Shown: positions 8,451 to 16,552 of the stretch, piece by piece | Numbering within the stretch: position 1 is the stretch's first letter | How the letters are laid out: every line of letters starts with the position of its first letter | Origin: Candidatus Gastranaerophilales bacterium | GTDB lineage: Bacteria; Cyanobacteriota; Vampirovibrionia; Gastranaerophilales; Gastranaerophilaceae | Length of the DNA stretch: 38,259 nt | Assembly (NCBI GenBank): GCA_944324865.1 | Contig: CALUXW010000016.1 | Span: 1-38,259 of the forward strand | Reading direction: 5' to 3' | Translations under genes and position numbers: made by a program | The notes under the pieces: model-generated | What the model was told of the DNA's origin: nothing | Databases searched by the model: none | What the model saw: the letters and a program-made list of their open reading frames with translations, nothing else

Positions 8451-9679
8451 AAATTTTACTTTTTGGTTCTGGTGCTCGTGAACATGCGCTTTATGAGGCA
8501 ATTTTAAAGTCTGTCCTTATAAAAAAAGAGAATATTTATTTTGCACAAACAGGTTCTTTTGCTGATTCGCAAATTATAGAATTTTTGGATTATGATGAGC
8601 TTGCAAAAAAAGCTTTGGATATAGGAATTAAACTTTTAATAGTTGGACCTGAAACCCCACTTGCCGAAGGTATTTGTGACATTTTTAACAAATATAACAT
8701 AAATACAATCGGAGCAAATAAATACTGGGCTCAACTTGAGAGTTCAAAAAGTTTTGCAAAACAATTTATGCTAAATTTTAATATAAAAACTGCAAAATAT
8801 TGTATTTTAAGTGATGTTTCTGAAATTGAAAATAAACTTAAGAATTTTTCATACCCGCCGGTTATCAAAGCAGACGGTCTTGCTGCGGGCAAGGGTGTAT
8901 ATTTGCCAAAAACTTTTGATGAAGCAAAAGTTGTCGCAAAAGAATTTTTAAACGGTAAATTTAGCGAGGCATCAAAAAAAATTATAATGGAGCAGAGGCT
9001 GTTTGGGCGAGAGCTTTCTTTATTTTCTTTGTGGGATGGTAAAACATTGCTAAATTTTCCGCCTGCATGTGATTTTAAAAGGCTTTTAGATAACGACATG
9101 GGAGAAAACACTGGTGGGATGGGCTCTGCGTTTCCTTGTGAATTATTAGGCAAGGAAAAAGAATCTGTTGAAAATTACCTTAGAAAATTGGAAAATGCTC
9201 TCAAACATTCAGATGCGAAGTTTTGCGGGATTATATATTCAGGAATCATGCTTTGCGATGATGATGTTTTTGTATTGGAATATAATATGCGTTTTGGCGA
9301 TCCTGAAATCCAGTCCATACTTGAAAATTTTCGTGGTGATATTTTGGACGTTTTTATAAAAATGACGCAAGGGAGGCTAAATGAAGTTAACCTATGTTTT
9401 AATGACGAGCCTTCTTATTGTGTAGTTCTTGCTTCTAGCGGTTATCCGTCTCTACCTAAATTTGGCTGTGAAATTTTTAATCTTGATGCAGCAGTAAACC
9501 ATGGAGTAAGGGTTCTATTTGCAGGTGCAAAAAAGATTGGGAATAAATATTATACTAATGGAGGGCGTGTGTTAAACCTTGTTAAGTGTGGTAAAAATGC
9601 ACTTTTTGACATTTATAAAACTGCAAATGAAATAAAATTTGACGGAAAAATTTACAGAAAAGATATTAGACTAAGATAA
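8447..9679 (+). CDS. purD: PurD, phosphoribosylamine-glycine ligase
   Basis: This 410-residue ATP-grasp enzyme joins glycine to phosphoribosylamine (step 2). It starts MKILLFGSGAREHAL, the PurD opening. It then has KADGLAAGKGV in the ATP-grasp fold, a GENTGGMG motif and EYNMRFGDPE near the metal-binding site. It is the last gene of the operon and is followed directly by a strong hairpin. Genes for later steps (purC, purE, purB, purH) are not in this window and must lie elsewhere if the pathway is complete. Confidence 0.95.
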   Translation: MKILLFGSGAREHALYEAILKSVLIKKENIYFAQTGSFADSQIIEFLDYDELAKKALDIGIKLLIVGPETPLAEGICDIFNKYNINTIGANKYWAQLESSKSFAKQFMLNFNIKTAKYCILSDVSEIENKLKNFSYPPVIKADGLAAGKGVYLPKTFDEAKVVAKEFLNGKFSEASKKIIMEQRLFGRELSLFSLWDGKTLLNFPPACDFKRLLDNDMGENTGGMGSAFPCELLGKEKESVENYLRKLENALKHSDAKFCGIIYSGIMLCDDDVFVLEYNMRFGDPEIQSILENFRGDILDVFIKMTQGRLNEVNLCFNDEPSYCVVLASSGYPSLPKFGCEIFNLDAAVNHGVRVLFAGAKKIGNKYYTNGGRVLNLVKCGKNALFDIYKTANEIKFDGKIYRKDIRLR

Positions 9680-9702
9680 AACCGCCCATAAAAGGCGGTT
9701 TT
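9678..9702. terminator. Bidirectional terminator between purD and rpsR
   Basis: AAAACCGCC (9678-9686) and GGCGGTTTT (9694-9702) form a perfect 9-bp stem with a 7-nt loop. T-runs occur at the 3' side on both strands. It separates the convergent purine and rpsF-ssb-rpsR operons. Confidence 0.85.
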
Positions 9703-9705
9703 AAA

Positions 9706-9942
9706 CTAGTTTTCAAATACATAACCAATAAGAGCCGCTTCTCTTGAGCGTTTAACTGCTTTTGCAAGCATTCTTTGATGGTATGCACAGTTTCCAGTGA
9801 TTCTTCTTGGAAGAATTTTACCTGCTTCAGATAAAAATCTTTTTAGTTTCGAAGTGTCTTTGTAGTCCAATGCTTCTACTTTATCAGCACAGAAGCTGCA
9901 ATTTTTCCTTTTTTTACTGTCTTTAAGTGTTTCTTTTGCCAT
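9706..9942 (-). CDS. rpsR: 30S ribosomal protein S18
   Basis: A 78-residue S18 with the conserved core [22 protein letters not shown] and the [19 protein letters not shown] segment. A CSFC pair near the N-terminus plus the Cys and His in NCAYH suggest a zinc-binding (C+) version. AAGGA precedes the ATG. It is last in the rpsF-ssb-rpsR unit, a widely conserved bacterial order in which S6 and S18 bind each other in the 30S platform. Confidence 0.96.
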   Translation of the reverse strand: MAKETLKDSKKRKNCSFCADKVEALDYKDTSKLKRFLSEAGKILPRRITGNCAYHQRMLAKAVKRSREAALIGYVFEN

Positions 9943-9966
9943 ATTTATATTTCCTTTTCTTATTTT

Positions 9967-10368
9967 CTAGAACGGTATTTCATCTTCATCAATTAAATCT
10001 TGAGAAATTTCTTCTGTTGCAAATTGAACAAGATTTTCTTTTTGTCCAACCGGTGCCTTGGTTATTCCTTCGGATGCTGAAATTTTTTCAACGGTCGATG
10101 CGCTTATTTCAAAAATCTTTTTATCTTTTCCGCTTGTTGTTTTAAAAGTGTTTGTTTGCAATCTTCCTTCAATAATTACGCTATCACCTGCTTTTATTGT
10201 TTGTTCAGCAATATCTGCAGTGTTTCCCATTGTAAAAACTCTTACAAGGCTTTCATCTTGAGGGTTTACATCAATAGTAAAACTTGTGATTGCCAAATCA
10301 TTCTGTGTGTACCTTTTTTCAGGATTTTTAACAACTTTTCCTGTTATAAAGATTTTTGCTAAAGTCAT
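9967..10368 (-). CDS. ssb: Single-stranded DNA-binding protein
   Basis: A 133-residue SSB with an N-terminal OB fold (about residues 1-105) and an acidic C-terminal tip DEDEIPF. This matches the conserved partner-binding tail of bacterial SSBs. The linker is short. SSB coats single-stranded DNA in replication and repair and recruits partners through the tip. It sits between rpsF (5-nt gap) and rpsR (24-nt gap), the standard arrangement. No strong ribosome binding site is seen, so coupling to rpsF is likely. Confidence 0.93.
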   Translation of the reverse strand: MTLAKIFITGKVVKNPEKRYTQNDLAITSFTIDVNPQDESLVRVFTMGNTADIAEQTIKAGDSVIIEGRLQTNTFKTTSGKDKKIFEISASTVEKISASEGITKAPVGQKENLVQFATEEISQDLIDEDEIPF

Positions 10369-10373
10369 AATAC

Positions 10374-10670
10374 TTACGCTTTCACTGCTGATTGTTCCAT
10401 AAACATTGTTCTTATAATATTTTCATTGAGCTTAAGTTGTCTTTTAAATTCTGCAACTTTATCAGGTTCAAGATTTATTTTTAAGACAGCAATAAAGCCG
10501 TCTCTATAACCTTTAACGTCGTATGCAAGTTTTTTTCTTCCCATTTTATCAGTATCGGTAACACTTCCGCCTAATGAACTAACTGATTCTTCAATTTTGG
10601 TAATAACTTTATCTGCTTCGTCATTATCAAGATTTGGTTTAATTGTAGCAAGCAGTTCGTATTTTTTCAT
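10374..10670 (-). CDS. rpsF: 30S ribosomal protein S6
   Basis: A 98-residue S6 starting MKKYELLATIKPNLDNDE, with the conserved DKMGRKKLAYDVKGYRDGF segment and a C-terminal LNENIIRTMF strand. AAGGAG lies just upstream of the ATG. It is the first gene of rpsF-ssb-rpsR. The 89-bp gap to dapF upstream contains a TTTTGT/ACAAAA palindrome (10693-10705) and probably its promoter. Confidence 0.96.
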   Translation of the reverse strand: MKKYELLATIKPNLDNDEADKVITKIEESVSSLGGSVTDTDKMGRKKLAYDVKGYRDGFIAVLKINLEPDKVAEFKRQLKLNENIIRTMFMEQSAVKA

Positions 10671-10692
10671 GTTTTCTCCTTATTGTACTTTG

Positions 10693-10705
10693 TTTTGTTA
10701 CAAAA
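10693..10705. promoter_or_regulatory. 13-nt palindrome upstream of rpsF
   Basis: TTTTGTTACAAAA is a perfect inverted repeat with a single central base. It lies 23 nt before the rpsF ATG in the dapF-rpsF gap. It could be an operator or part of a leader structure for rpsF-ssb-rpsR. S6/S18 leader regulation is known in other bacteria, but this element does not show the known leader fold. Confidence 0.3.
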
Positions 10706-10759
10706 TGCTAGCACAAACATATTTTTGAAACAACAAAAAACTTAACATATCTAAATATT

Positions 10760-11560
10760 TTATTCTTGATAATAAAACTCACCTTCAAAAACTTTTGTAG
10801 CACAGCCTGTCATATAGACGTTTTCGTTATTGTACTCTATTGTAAGGCAACCACCGGGTAGCTCAACAATTACAGTATTGTCTAGTAGTCCTTTTAAAAT
10901 TCCTGCAACAACGCTTGCACAAGCTCCAGTGCCACATGCTAAAGTTATGCCACAACCCCTTTCATAAACATCCAGTCTTATATTTGAGCGATTTTTAATT
11001 TGAACAAATTCAACATTTGTTTTCTCGGGGAAAAGTTTATGGGCCTCAATTATAGGACCATATTTGTGTGCATGTTTTTGACTGTCATTATCTACAAAAA
11101 TTACACAGTGTGGATTGCCCATGCTAATTGCACTTGCTCTAAAACCTTCAATTTCAAAATCTTGAGGAGTTTTTGAATTTACAGGTATTCTTTGAGCCTC
11201 CAAAACAGGTTTGCCCATATTTACTCGCACTTTACCATCGGGTAAAATTTTTGGTATAATTATCCCTGCCAGAGTTTTAACCGAAAATTCGTCTTTAAGA
11301 ACATAATTATTCTGCTTGGCAAATTTTGCAAAACAACGAATGCCATTCCCGCACATTTGTGCAACAGAACCGTCCGAATTATAAAAATTCCAACCTATAT
11401 CAGCATCATTTGTTTTAACGGGCGAAAACAAACCATCTGCTCCCACTCCAAAATTCCTGTCACATATTACTTTTGCCAGTTCTGCCGTAGCACTGTCTTT
11501 GTTTAATATTATAAAATCGTTGCCAAGTCCTTGCCATTTTTCAAATTTAATTGTTTTCAT
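10760..11560 (-). CDS. dapF: Diaminopimelate epimerase
   Basis: A 266-residue enzyme converting LL- to meso-diaminopimelate for peptidoglycan and lysine. The two catalytic cysteines are Cys70 in QMCGNGIRC and Cys209 in LACGTGAC. GNDFIILN near the start and MGNPHCVIF in the middle are family signatures. AAGGAG precedes the ATG at 11560, which overlaps the waaA 3' end by 14 nt. Its presence suggests a meso-DAP type cell wall, consistent with a diderm. Confidence 0.96.
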   Translation of the reverse strand: MKTIKFEKWQGLGNDFIILNKDSATAELAKVICDRNFGVGADGLFSPVKTNDADIGWNFYNSDGSVAQMCGNGIRCFAKFAKQNNYVLKDEFSVKTLAGIIIPKILPDGKVRVNMGKPVLEAQRIPVNSKTPQDFEIEGFRASAISMGNPHCVIFVDNDSQKHAHKYGPIIEAHKLFPEKTNVEFVQIKNRSNIRLDVYERGCGITLACGTGACASVVAGILKGLLDNTVIVELPGGCLTIEYNNENVYMTGCATKVFEGEFYYQE

Positions 11561-12806
11561 ATAGCTCCTTAAGATATTTTTCTATATAATTCACGGTAAA
11601 ATCTGTAGCACCGCGATTTTTTTCTATTGCACGTCTACAATTTTGTTTAACTTTTTCAAGGTAATCTTCGTCTTCTAAAAGTTCAAGCATTTTTTCTTCA
11701 AGTTCGCAAAAATCTTTTACAATAAAGGCGCAATCCATATCAGATAAGCTCTTATATACTTTTTTAAAGTTTTTTATGTTTGGACCGGATATAACGGGTT
11801 TGTCCCAAACTGTAGCTTCAAGAGGGTTATGTCCACCGGTTTTATCAAAACTGCCACAAATAACACATATATCACAGGCACTGTATATTTTTGCCAGTTC
11901 GCCTGTGGTGTCAAGTATTATAACATCATTATTATCAAATGTCGGATTTTCACTTCTTTTGGCATATGGAATTTCTTTTTGTTTTAACAACTTTTCTATG
12001 TATGGCACTTTTTCCAGGTGTCTGGGTGCAATTATAAGTTTTAAATTAAGTGTTTTCTCTTTTAATGACAAATAAGTATTGATTAACGGTTCATTTTCTT
12101 CTGTGTGTGTAGAGCCAAATATTGCAAGTTTTTTATTTAATGTTTTAAATAAAAGCATATATTTGTGCCTTAAATAGTCGTCAGGTTTTTCAATATCAAA
12201 TTTAATATTGCCCGAGGTAATCACTCTGTTTTCAGGCGCACCTATTTCGACAAATCTTTTTGCATCTTCGTGGGTTTGGGCTAAAATGGCACTGTAATTT
12301 GCCAGAACCTTTTTAAAAAAGAAATTTAGTTTTTTGTAACTTTTGTATGTTTTTTCGGAAATTCTGCCATTTACTATAAATAATGGTATTGCAAGTTCCT
12401 TCATTCTTTTTGAAAAAGTAGGCCAAATTTCAGTTTCCATTATAATTACAATCTCAGGATTTATTGCTTTTATAGCGTTGTCTACAGCCTTTTTTGTATC
12501 GTAAGGAAAATAAGTTATCATTTTACATTTGTTTGAAAGTTTACTTTTTGCAAGTTCTTGACCTTGTGGAGTTGATGTAGTCAAGACTATATCATTTTTG
12601 AATTTTAATTTATCTATAAGTGTTTGCGCAAGCATCACTTCGCCTACAGATACTGCATGAATCCAAATCGTTCTATTTAAAAATTTAAAACTATAATTGC
12701 CAAATTTTTCTTTTACGCCTGCATTAATCTTTTTTGAAAAAATGCCAAGAAACTTTATTATTAATACTCCGATTGTTTCATATAAAATACTATACAATTT
12801 TAACAT
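11547..12806 (-). CDS. waaA: 3-deoxy-D-manno-octulosonic acid (Kdo) transferase
   Basis: A 419-residue GT30-type enzyme that transfers Kdo from CMP-Kdo to lipid A precursor at the inner membrane. It has an N-terminal hydrophobic anchor (about residues 5-22), then WIHAVSVGEV with the catalytic Glu56. ETEIWP lies about 70 residues further on, and the C-terminal domain carries GSFDKTGGHNPLE. It shows that the organism makes Kdo-containing LPS, which most photosynthetic cyanobacteria lack. GAGG precedes the ATG. It overlaps the upstream DUF4127 gene by 17 nt and dapF by 14 nt, so all three are likely one transcript. Confidence 0.93.
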   Translation of the reverse strand: MLKLYSILYETIGVLIIKFLGIFSKKINAGVKEKFGNYSFKFLNRTIWIHAVSVGEVMLAQTLIDKLKFKNDIVLTTSTPQGQELAKSKLSNKCKMITYFPYDTKKAVDNAIKAINPEIVIIMETEIWPTFSKRMKELAIPLFIVNGRISEKTYKSYKKLNFFFKKVLANYSAILAQTHEDAKRFVEIGAPENRVITSGNIKFDIEKPDDYLRHKYMLLFKTLNKKLAIFGSTHTEENEPLINTYLSLKEKTLNLKLIIAPRHLEKVPYIEKLLKQKEIPYAKRSENPTFDNNDVIILDTTGELAKIYSACDICVICGSFDKTGGHNPLEATVWDKPVISGPNIKNFKKVYKSLSDMDCAFIVKDFCELEEKMLELLEDEDYLEKVKQNCRRAIEKNRGATDFTVNYIEKYLKELYENN

Positions 12807-14190
12807 TTATTTCTGCCTCAAAACTCCTATCCCATGGCAGGGAATAACTTACGTCATTATACTTAAAATCAATGTAATTTGCGATTAATTTTTCAAATTT
12901 TTTCAAATCTTCACTTTTTTCTTTTAAAGCTTGTATAAAATAAGGTGCATTTTCGCACACATATTTTCTAATATTTGCTTGATAGGCCCAGTCATCTAAA
13001 AGTCTTATGAACATAAGTTTTTTAAATGCAATTTTGTTAAAAGAATTATTACTTTGTGCATAAAAATTAACAATTGCACTTAAAATTGAACAACCTATTG
13101 AATTTGCGCTAGTGTTGTATCCGCAAAATCCGATAAAATTTTCATCAAATTTGTTATTAATTAATTGCTCAATTAGTCCGCAGTCGGCACCATTTGCATT
13201 AGAGATATCTGCAATAAAATATTTTTTGTGTGGGAATATTATTTTTTTTGAAAGTTTATTTATTTGCTCACCAAGTACATAGTCTCCTTGTTGTGTTTTA
13301 AAATTATTTACAAGTAAAACTATATTAGCATTTTTAACAATTTTGCAACCCGCTAACTTTAGTTGTTCCTCTACGCATTTTTTTACACTCACGTCTTCAT
13401 ATTTCGAAATTTCATTTATTGAGTTGTTCCATACATATTTAATTTCAACATTTAAATTTTTATTTAAAGCTTTTGCGATAAGTGTTAGCGGAATTTCATC
13501 TGCGCCTGTTTTTATCAAGGCATTTAAATTTCTGCTTTTTATTTCTTTATCTAAAAATTCTGCTTCCTCAACATTTAAACCAAATTCACCTGTGTCGTCT
13601 TTTGAAAATACTAAAGTATCAAATGTATTATCTTCTAGCCAATCCAGGTATAATTTATTTATTTTAAAGTTTCTTTTTCTTGTATCAAGGTAGTCATTTA
13701 GAATGTTTTCAGGAATTTGATTATAAACGCAGTTGTAAGTTTTTTCTCTTCTTGATTTATGTTGATAGTAAGAAAATTCAAAAATTTTTTTCCCCCACTG
13801 TGCCCAATATTCCTTTTCTTCTTCATTGATATTATTGTTTGAAATTCTCATTATGCTTGAAAAAGCAAGTATTCTTTTTGCTTTCTGTCGGATAATTTTT
13901 TTAAATTTTGAGAGCCTTTCTTTAATTTCTTCATATGTTTGTGGACATCTCCTTGAGCTTACAAGTCCGCCATAAGCAATTGTGTCTAGTGAAATTATTA
14001 ATGCATCAACTTTTTTAAGATTTTTAAGAAAGTTATAAATGCCATCTATATCTGCTTGTGTTTTAAGTGAACCTAGTAATGATCTGTCAGGCATGAAAAG
14101 CTCAATGGAGCTATCTTGTGCCAAAATATCTTCTACAAGAGTGTAACATATTGGTCTGTTGTCAATTGGTATTAGTGCAATCTTTTTCAT
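12790..14190 (-). CDS. DUF4127 family protein of unknown function
   Basis: A 466-residue soluble protein starting MKKIALIPIDNRPICYTLV. The N-terminal PxDNRP motif, ISLDTIAYGGLVSSRR and the SSIMRISNN segment are what I recognise as the DUF4127 family. No signal peptide or membrane segment is visible. Conserved polar motifs (DNRP near residues 9-12, KDDTGEFG, KTGADE, DISNANGAD) suggest an enzyme, but no reaction is established. It heads an operon with waaA (17-nt overlap) and dapF, which hints at an envelope or sugar role by context only. There is no Shine-Dalgarno; a -10-like hexamer ends 6 nt before the ATG. Confidence 0.82.
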   Translation of the reverse strand: MKKIALIPIDNRPICYTLVEDILAQDSSIELFMPDRSLLGSLKTQADIDGIYNFLKNLKKVDALIISLDTIAYGGLVSSRRCPQTYEEIKERLSKFKKIIRQKAKRILAFSSIMRISNNNINEEEKEYWAQWGKKIFEFSYYQHKSRREKTYNCVYNQIPENILNDYLDTRKRNFKINKLYLDWLEDNTFDTLVFSKDDTGEFGLNVEEAEFLDKEIKSRNLNALIKTGADEIPLTLIAKALNKNLNVEIKYVWNNSINEISKYEDVSVKKCVEEQLKLAGCKIVKNANIVLLVNNFKTQQGDYVLGEQINKLSKKIIFPHKKYFIADISNANGADCGLIEQLINNKFDENFIGFCGYNTSANSIGCSILSAIVNFYAQSNNSFNKIAFKKLMFIRLLDDWAYQANIRKYVCENAPYFIQALKEKSEDLKKFEKLIANYIDFKYNDVSYSLPWDRSFEAEINVKIV

Positions 14191-14196
14191 AAAAAT

Positions 14197-14202
14197 ATTT
14201 TA
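14197..14202 (-). promoter_or_regulatory. -10 box for the DUF4127-waaA-dapF operon (predicted leaderless)
   Basis: On the minus strand TAAAAT ends exactly 6 nt before the ATG at 14190, so standard spacing puts the transcript start on the A of the ATG. TTGTAA, an acceptable -35, lies 18 nt upstream. No ribosome binding site is present. Confidence 0.45.
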
Positions 14203-14258
14203 CATCATGTTCTGTTTGATTTACAATTATTACAAAATTTTGTATTTTGGAGATTACT

Positions 14259-15578
14259 TTGAAATTTAAACTGGATGAGATTATAAAGTGTACCGGCGCA
14301 CAAATTCTTTATCAAAAAGATATTTCAGGTGTTTTTGAAATATCAACAGATACAAGAAAACTTAAAACGGGTAATATTTATCTGCCATTGCGTGGAGAAA
14401 ATTATGACGGACACAATTTTATTGATAAAGCGCTTGAACTTGGCGCAAGAGGATATTTTACACAAGATAAGTTTAAAGTTAATAAAAGTGCTGATTTTGT
14501 TTTGTATGTTAAAAATTCTCTCGTTGCTTATTTAAAATTGGCAAATTATATAAGGAATAAAATTAATCCAAAAGTAATAGCAATTACAGGCTCTTCAGGC
14601 AAGACAACTACAAAAGAAATGCTTTATAGCGTTTTGTCTACTACTTACAAGACGCATAAAACATACTTAAATCATAATAACGAAATAGGGCTTTGCCAGA
14701 CAATGTTTTCAATGGATAATGATTGCCAAGTCGTAGTTGTAGAAATGGGTATGAGGAATTTGGGTGAAATTGAACTTTTGTCAACATATTGTAGTCCTGA
14801 CATCGGAATAATTACAAATATTGGTTCTGCACATGTTGAAAGATTGGGTAATTTAAAAAACATTGCGATTGCAAAGTGTGAAATCGCTGTAGGGTTAAAA
14901 AAAGACGGTGTTTTTATAAGCCCGGATTCAGCTAAAATAAGGAATAATCTTAATTATTTAGGTAAAAAAATATTCACAAGTTATGAAAATGTTTCAAATG
15001 TGGATATTAGTATTTCGCATTCAAAATTTAAATATAATAATATTGATTTTGAATTAAATGTTGAAGGTGATTATAATATTGAAAATGCACTTTTAGTAAT
15101 TGAGGCGGCAAAGGAATTAAATATTTCTCGGGAAAATATACAAAAAGGACTCTTTAATTATAAACCCATAGAGAAGCGTTGGGAAGTAAGTGAAATAAAA
15201 GGACTTACCTTTATAAATGATAGCTATAATGCAAATCCTGAGTCTATGAAAGCTGTTTTAAAAACGTTTCTTTCTGTATACAAGCCTCCGTTAGTTCTTG
15301 TATTAGGTAATATGGGTGAACTTGGAAAAGATGAAATTTCTTATCATAAAGAAATAGGCGAATTTTTATGTACTTATGATAATGTTAAACTCTTGACGGT
15401 TGGTAATTTAGCAAAATATATACTAAGGAATTCAACACTTGAGGGTGTTGAATTTGAAACAAATTTTGAATGTGCTAAATATATTTTGGATAACATTAAA
15501 AAAGGTTCTACAATATTATTAAAAGCTTCACGTGCGATGAAATTTGAAGAAATTATTGAAATGGTGGGCAGATTATGA
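14259..15578 (+). CDS. murF: MurF, UDP-MurNAc-tripeptide D-Ala-D-Ala ligase
   Basis: A 439-residue Mur ligase that adds D-Ala-D-Ala to the UDP-MurNAc-tripeptide. The ATP loop TGSSGKTTT is at about 110-118. Other family marks are LNHNNEIGLCQT, VVEMGMRNLGEI and NDSYNANPESM. The start is the TTG at 14259, placed 6 nt after GGAG (14249-14252). An upstream in-frame TTG at 14247 overlaps that site and is less likely. It opens the peptidoglycan operon, divergent from the DUF4127 gene, and overlaps mraY by 4 nt. Confidence 0.93.
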   Translation: MKFKLDEIIKCTGAQILYQKDISGVFEISTDTRKLKTGNIYLPLRGENYDGHNFIDKALELGARGYFTQDKFKVNKSADFVLYVKNSLVAYLKLANYIRNKINPKVIAITGSSGKTTTKEMLYSVLSTTYKTHKTYLNHNNEIGLCQTMFSMDNDCQVVVVEMGMRNLGEIELLSTYCSPDIGIITNIGSAHVERLGNLKNIAIAKCEIAVGLKKDGVFISPDSAKIRNNLNYLGKKIFTSYENVSNVDISISHSKFKYNNIDFELNVEGDYNIENALLVIEAAKELNISRENIQKGLFNYKPIEKRWEVSEIKGLTFINDSYNANPESMKAVLKTFLSVYKPPLVLVLGNMGELGKDEISYHKEIGEFLCTYDNVKLLTVGNLAKYILRNSTLEGVEFETNFECAKYILDNIKKGSTILLKASRAMKFEEIIEMVGRL

Positions 15579-16549
15579 TAATGATGAGTGTCTCGGCTTT
15601 AATTGCTCTTGTGTTAGCTCTACTGTTGGGTGTGCCATATCTTGCTTTTATGAAGAAAAAAATGTATGGACAATACATTAGAGAAGAAGTTGCTCTTTTG
15701 CATGCACAAAAAAATAAAACACCTACAACGGGTGGCGTCTTTCTTGTTGTGTCTATACTTGTTGCATCTTTAATTGCTCTTTTTATGGCGCAAGAAACAA
15801 CAACAGGGGCGCTTATTGTGCTTATGACATTAATCTTTTATGCTTTTACGGGTTTCGAGGATGATATAAAAAAGATAAAAGCGCATCAAAATATGGGACT
15901 TTCTGCTAGGGGTAAACTTCTTTTACAAATTGCGGTTTCAATGTTACCGGCATTTTATTTAATTTTTTCAGGACGCACGGAGATAACTTTTTTAAATTTT
16001 TCAATTGATTTGGGCTGGTTTTATCCACTTTTTGCAGTTTTTATGATTGTTGGTTCTTCAAATGCGCTTAATTTAACTGATGGTTTAGATGGTCTTGCTG
16101 CAGGCTGCTCTGTTTTTGCTTTTGGTGCTTGTGCTATATTATGTAAATTAAACGGATATACCGATCTTGCAATTATATCTGCTGCTACCAGTGCAGCGTG
16201 TTTGGGTTTTTTATATTTTAATAAAAATCCTGCAAAAATATTTATGGGTGATACAGGCTCATTGGCACTCGGCGGTCTGTTGGCTACAATTGCTATTATG
16301 GGTAAGTTTGAACTCTGGTTGATCCCGATTGGCATTTTATTTATTTGTGAAACACTTTCGGTAATGATTCAAGTTACAAGTTTTCGTTTAACAGGCAAAA
16401 GAGTTTTTAAAATGAGTCCTATCCACCACCATTTTGAACTTTCTGGCTGGGGTGAGAAAAAAATTGTTTTTGTTTTCGCTTTTATAAGTGCGCTGGGTGG
16501 CGGATTAGCAATTTTCGGATTTGTTGCACAAAAATTATTTGGGAATTAA
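15575..16549 (+). CDS. mraY: MraY, phospho-MurNAc-pentapeptide transferase
   Basis: A 324-residue polytopic membrane enzyme (about ten helices) that makes lipid I from UDP-MurNAc-pentapeptide and undecaprenyl phosphate. Signatures are KTPTTGGVF, EDDIKK (catalytic Asp pair), NALNLTDGLDGLA, FMGDTGSLALGG and the HHHFELSGW loop. The ATG overlaps the murF stop (ATGA). The murD ATG follows 3 nt after its stop. Confidence 0.96.
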   Translation: MIMMSVSALIALVLALLLGVPYLAFMKKKMYGQYIREEVALLHAQKNKTPTTGGVFLVVSILVASLIALFMAQETTTGALIVLMTLIFYAFTGFEDDIKKIKAHQNMGLSARGKLLLQIAVSMLPAFYLIFSGRTEITFLNFSIDLGWFYPLFAVFMIVGSSNALNLTDGLDGLAAGCSVFAFGACAILCKLNGYTDLAIISAATSAACLGFLYFNKNPAKIFMGDTGSLALGGLLATIAIMGKFELWLIPIGILFICETLSVMIQVTSFRLTGKRVFKMSPIHHHFELSGWGEKKIVFVFAFISALGGGLAIFGFVAQKLFGN

Positions 16550-16552
16550 ACT

